The notes under the pieces were generated by a model, which did no database searches, was not told the origin of the DNA, and worked only from the letters and a program-made list of their open reading frames with translations. The translations under genes and the position numbers were made by a program. Source: Bacteroidales bacterium (GTDB taxonomy: Bacteria > Bacteroidota > Bacteroidia > Bacteroidales > WCHB1-69). From it: a stretch of 39,936 nt of DNA. The stretch covers positions 1 through 39,936 of the forward strand of contig JAEETJ010000025.1 of NCBI GenBank assembly GCA_016290295.1, written 5' to 3'. Position 1 is the stretch's first letter; each line of letters opens with the position of its first letter. This document shows, in pieces, positions 39,661 to 39,936 of the stretch.

Positions 39661-39691
39661 AGATACCTGTTTACTTTGTAAAATTCGCATA

Positions 39692-39699
39692 CAAATTTA
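39692..39699 (-). promoter_or_regulatory. Bacteroidetes-type -7 box for the 166-residue lipoprotein
   Basis: TAAATTTG followed by TATG on the minus strand, 32 nt before the start codon; weaker match downstream than the TTTGC boxes. Confidence 0.4.
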
Positions 39700-39731
39700 G
39701 CAAGGTTTCATGAAAAAAATTCACTTAATGG

Positions 39732-39905
39732 CATATTAGGACGAAATAATAGAATAAGGACAAAAAAAATAAAAATGAGAAGATAAAAAAAATTTGATTT
39801 TTCAAAATTATTTGACAGACAACAGCTTAAAAAAATCACAAAAAACAGGAATTTTTATCTTCTCACTCATATTAGGATGAAAACAATAATATGAGAAGAT
39901 AAAGC
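39732..39905. repeat. AT-rich direct and inverted repeats at the right edge
   Basis: catattagga...gaaa...atgagaagataaa occurs at 39732-39787 and again at 39868-39903. A complementary tatcttctcactcatatt at 39856-39873 allows a stem. No gene is seen between 39700 and the window end. Confidence 0.5.
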
Positions 39906-39936
39906 ACGGACAACAAATGATTCATTCGGGTAAATT

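Noticed and set aside
1-39936. Search for tRNA, rRNA and insertion-sequence transposases
   Set aside because: No cloverleaf-type arms, rRNA-like stretches or transposase motifs were recognised by eye; a tRNAscan or ISfinder run would be the decisive test.

Overview
The window is a piece of a Bacteroidota (almost certainly Bacteroidales) chromosome, probably from an uncultured or host-associated strain. The evidence is: many promoters of the Bacteroidetes TAnnTTTG type; type IX secretion (T9SS) type A C-terminal sorting domains; S46 (DPP7-like) and S9B (DPP4) dipeptidyl-peptidases; a fused MurF-alanine racemase; and many short lipoproteins with an MKK...C signal. I see no tRNA, rRNA, CRISPR array or intact insertion sequence.

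Left part (1-19.6 kb), mainly housekeeping and exported-enzyme genes. It opens with the 3' end of a probable family-20 glycosidase. Then come a pruA-glycosyltransferase pair (minus strand), divergent sodB, two half-size chromate transporters, and a run of S46 peptidase, serine hydrolase and a TMTC-like membrane protein with TPR repeats. An aminotransferase, a lone RseC-like protein and two tandem mini-lipoproteins follow, each lipoprotein with its own promoter and terminator. The stretch ends with DPP4, alkaline phosphatase and a membrane Ser/Thr kinase carrying an external BspA-type leucine-rich-repeat domain. The peptidases and phosphatase fit an asaccharolytic, peptide-using envelope.

Middle part (19.6-26.9 kb), an AT-richer accessory island. 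A HTH-type regulator and a set of very small membrane or amphipathic proteins lead into the most interesting locus. There, a probable OGG-fold (DNA-glycosylase-like) protein overlaps a radical SAM/SPASM enzyme that has an N-terminal PqqD-like recognition domain. That enzyme is followed 27 nt later by a 33-codon, three-cysteine peptide gene missed by ordinary length cut-offs, and then by a perfect-stem intrinsic terminator. I read this as a RiPP (ribosomally made, post-translationally modified peptide) operon. To its right are a long imperfect hairpin with its own promoter (candidate ncRNA), a RhuM/PLD-like gene, an ORF6N remnant, and a two-gene unit with a ClpP-fold SDH_sah protease. Together these look like a defence or mobile-element graveyard.

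Right part (26.9-39.9 kb). First come gmk, then a tight mreB-folA-DUF4468-mbnP operon divergent from murF-alr (cell wall and shape). After that is a secreted-protein region on the minus strand: a T9SS-sorted protein, a T9SS-sorted zinc metalloprotease split by a frameshift, and several lipoproteins. Here the 3' end of the protease gene (sorting-domain tail plus downstream repeat) occurs again as orphan copies after two unrelated lipoprotein genes, and 194 bp is directly repeated at an 814-bp spacing. A composite intergenic repeat links this region with the 5.0-5.2 kb spacer.
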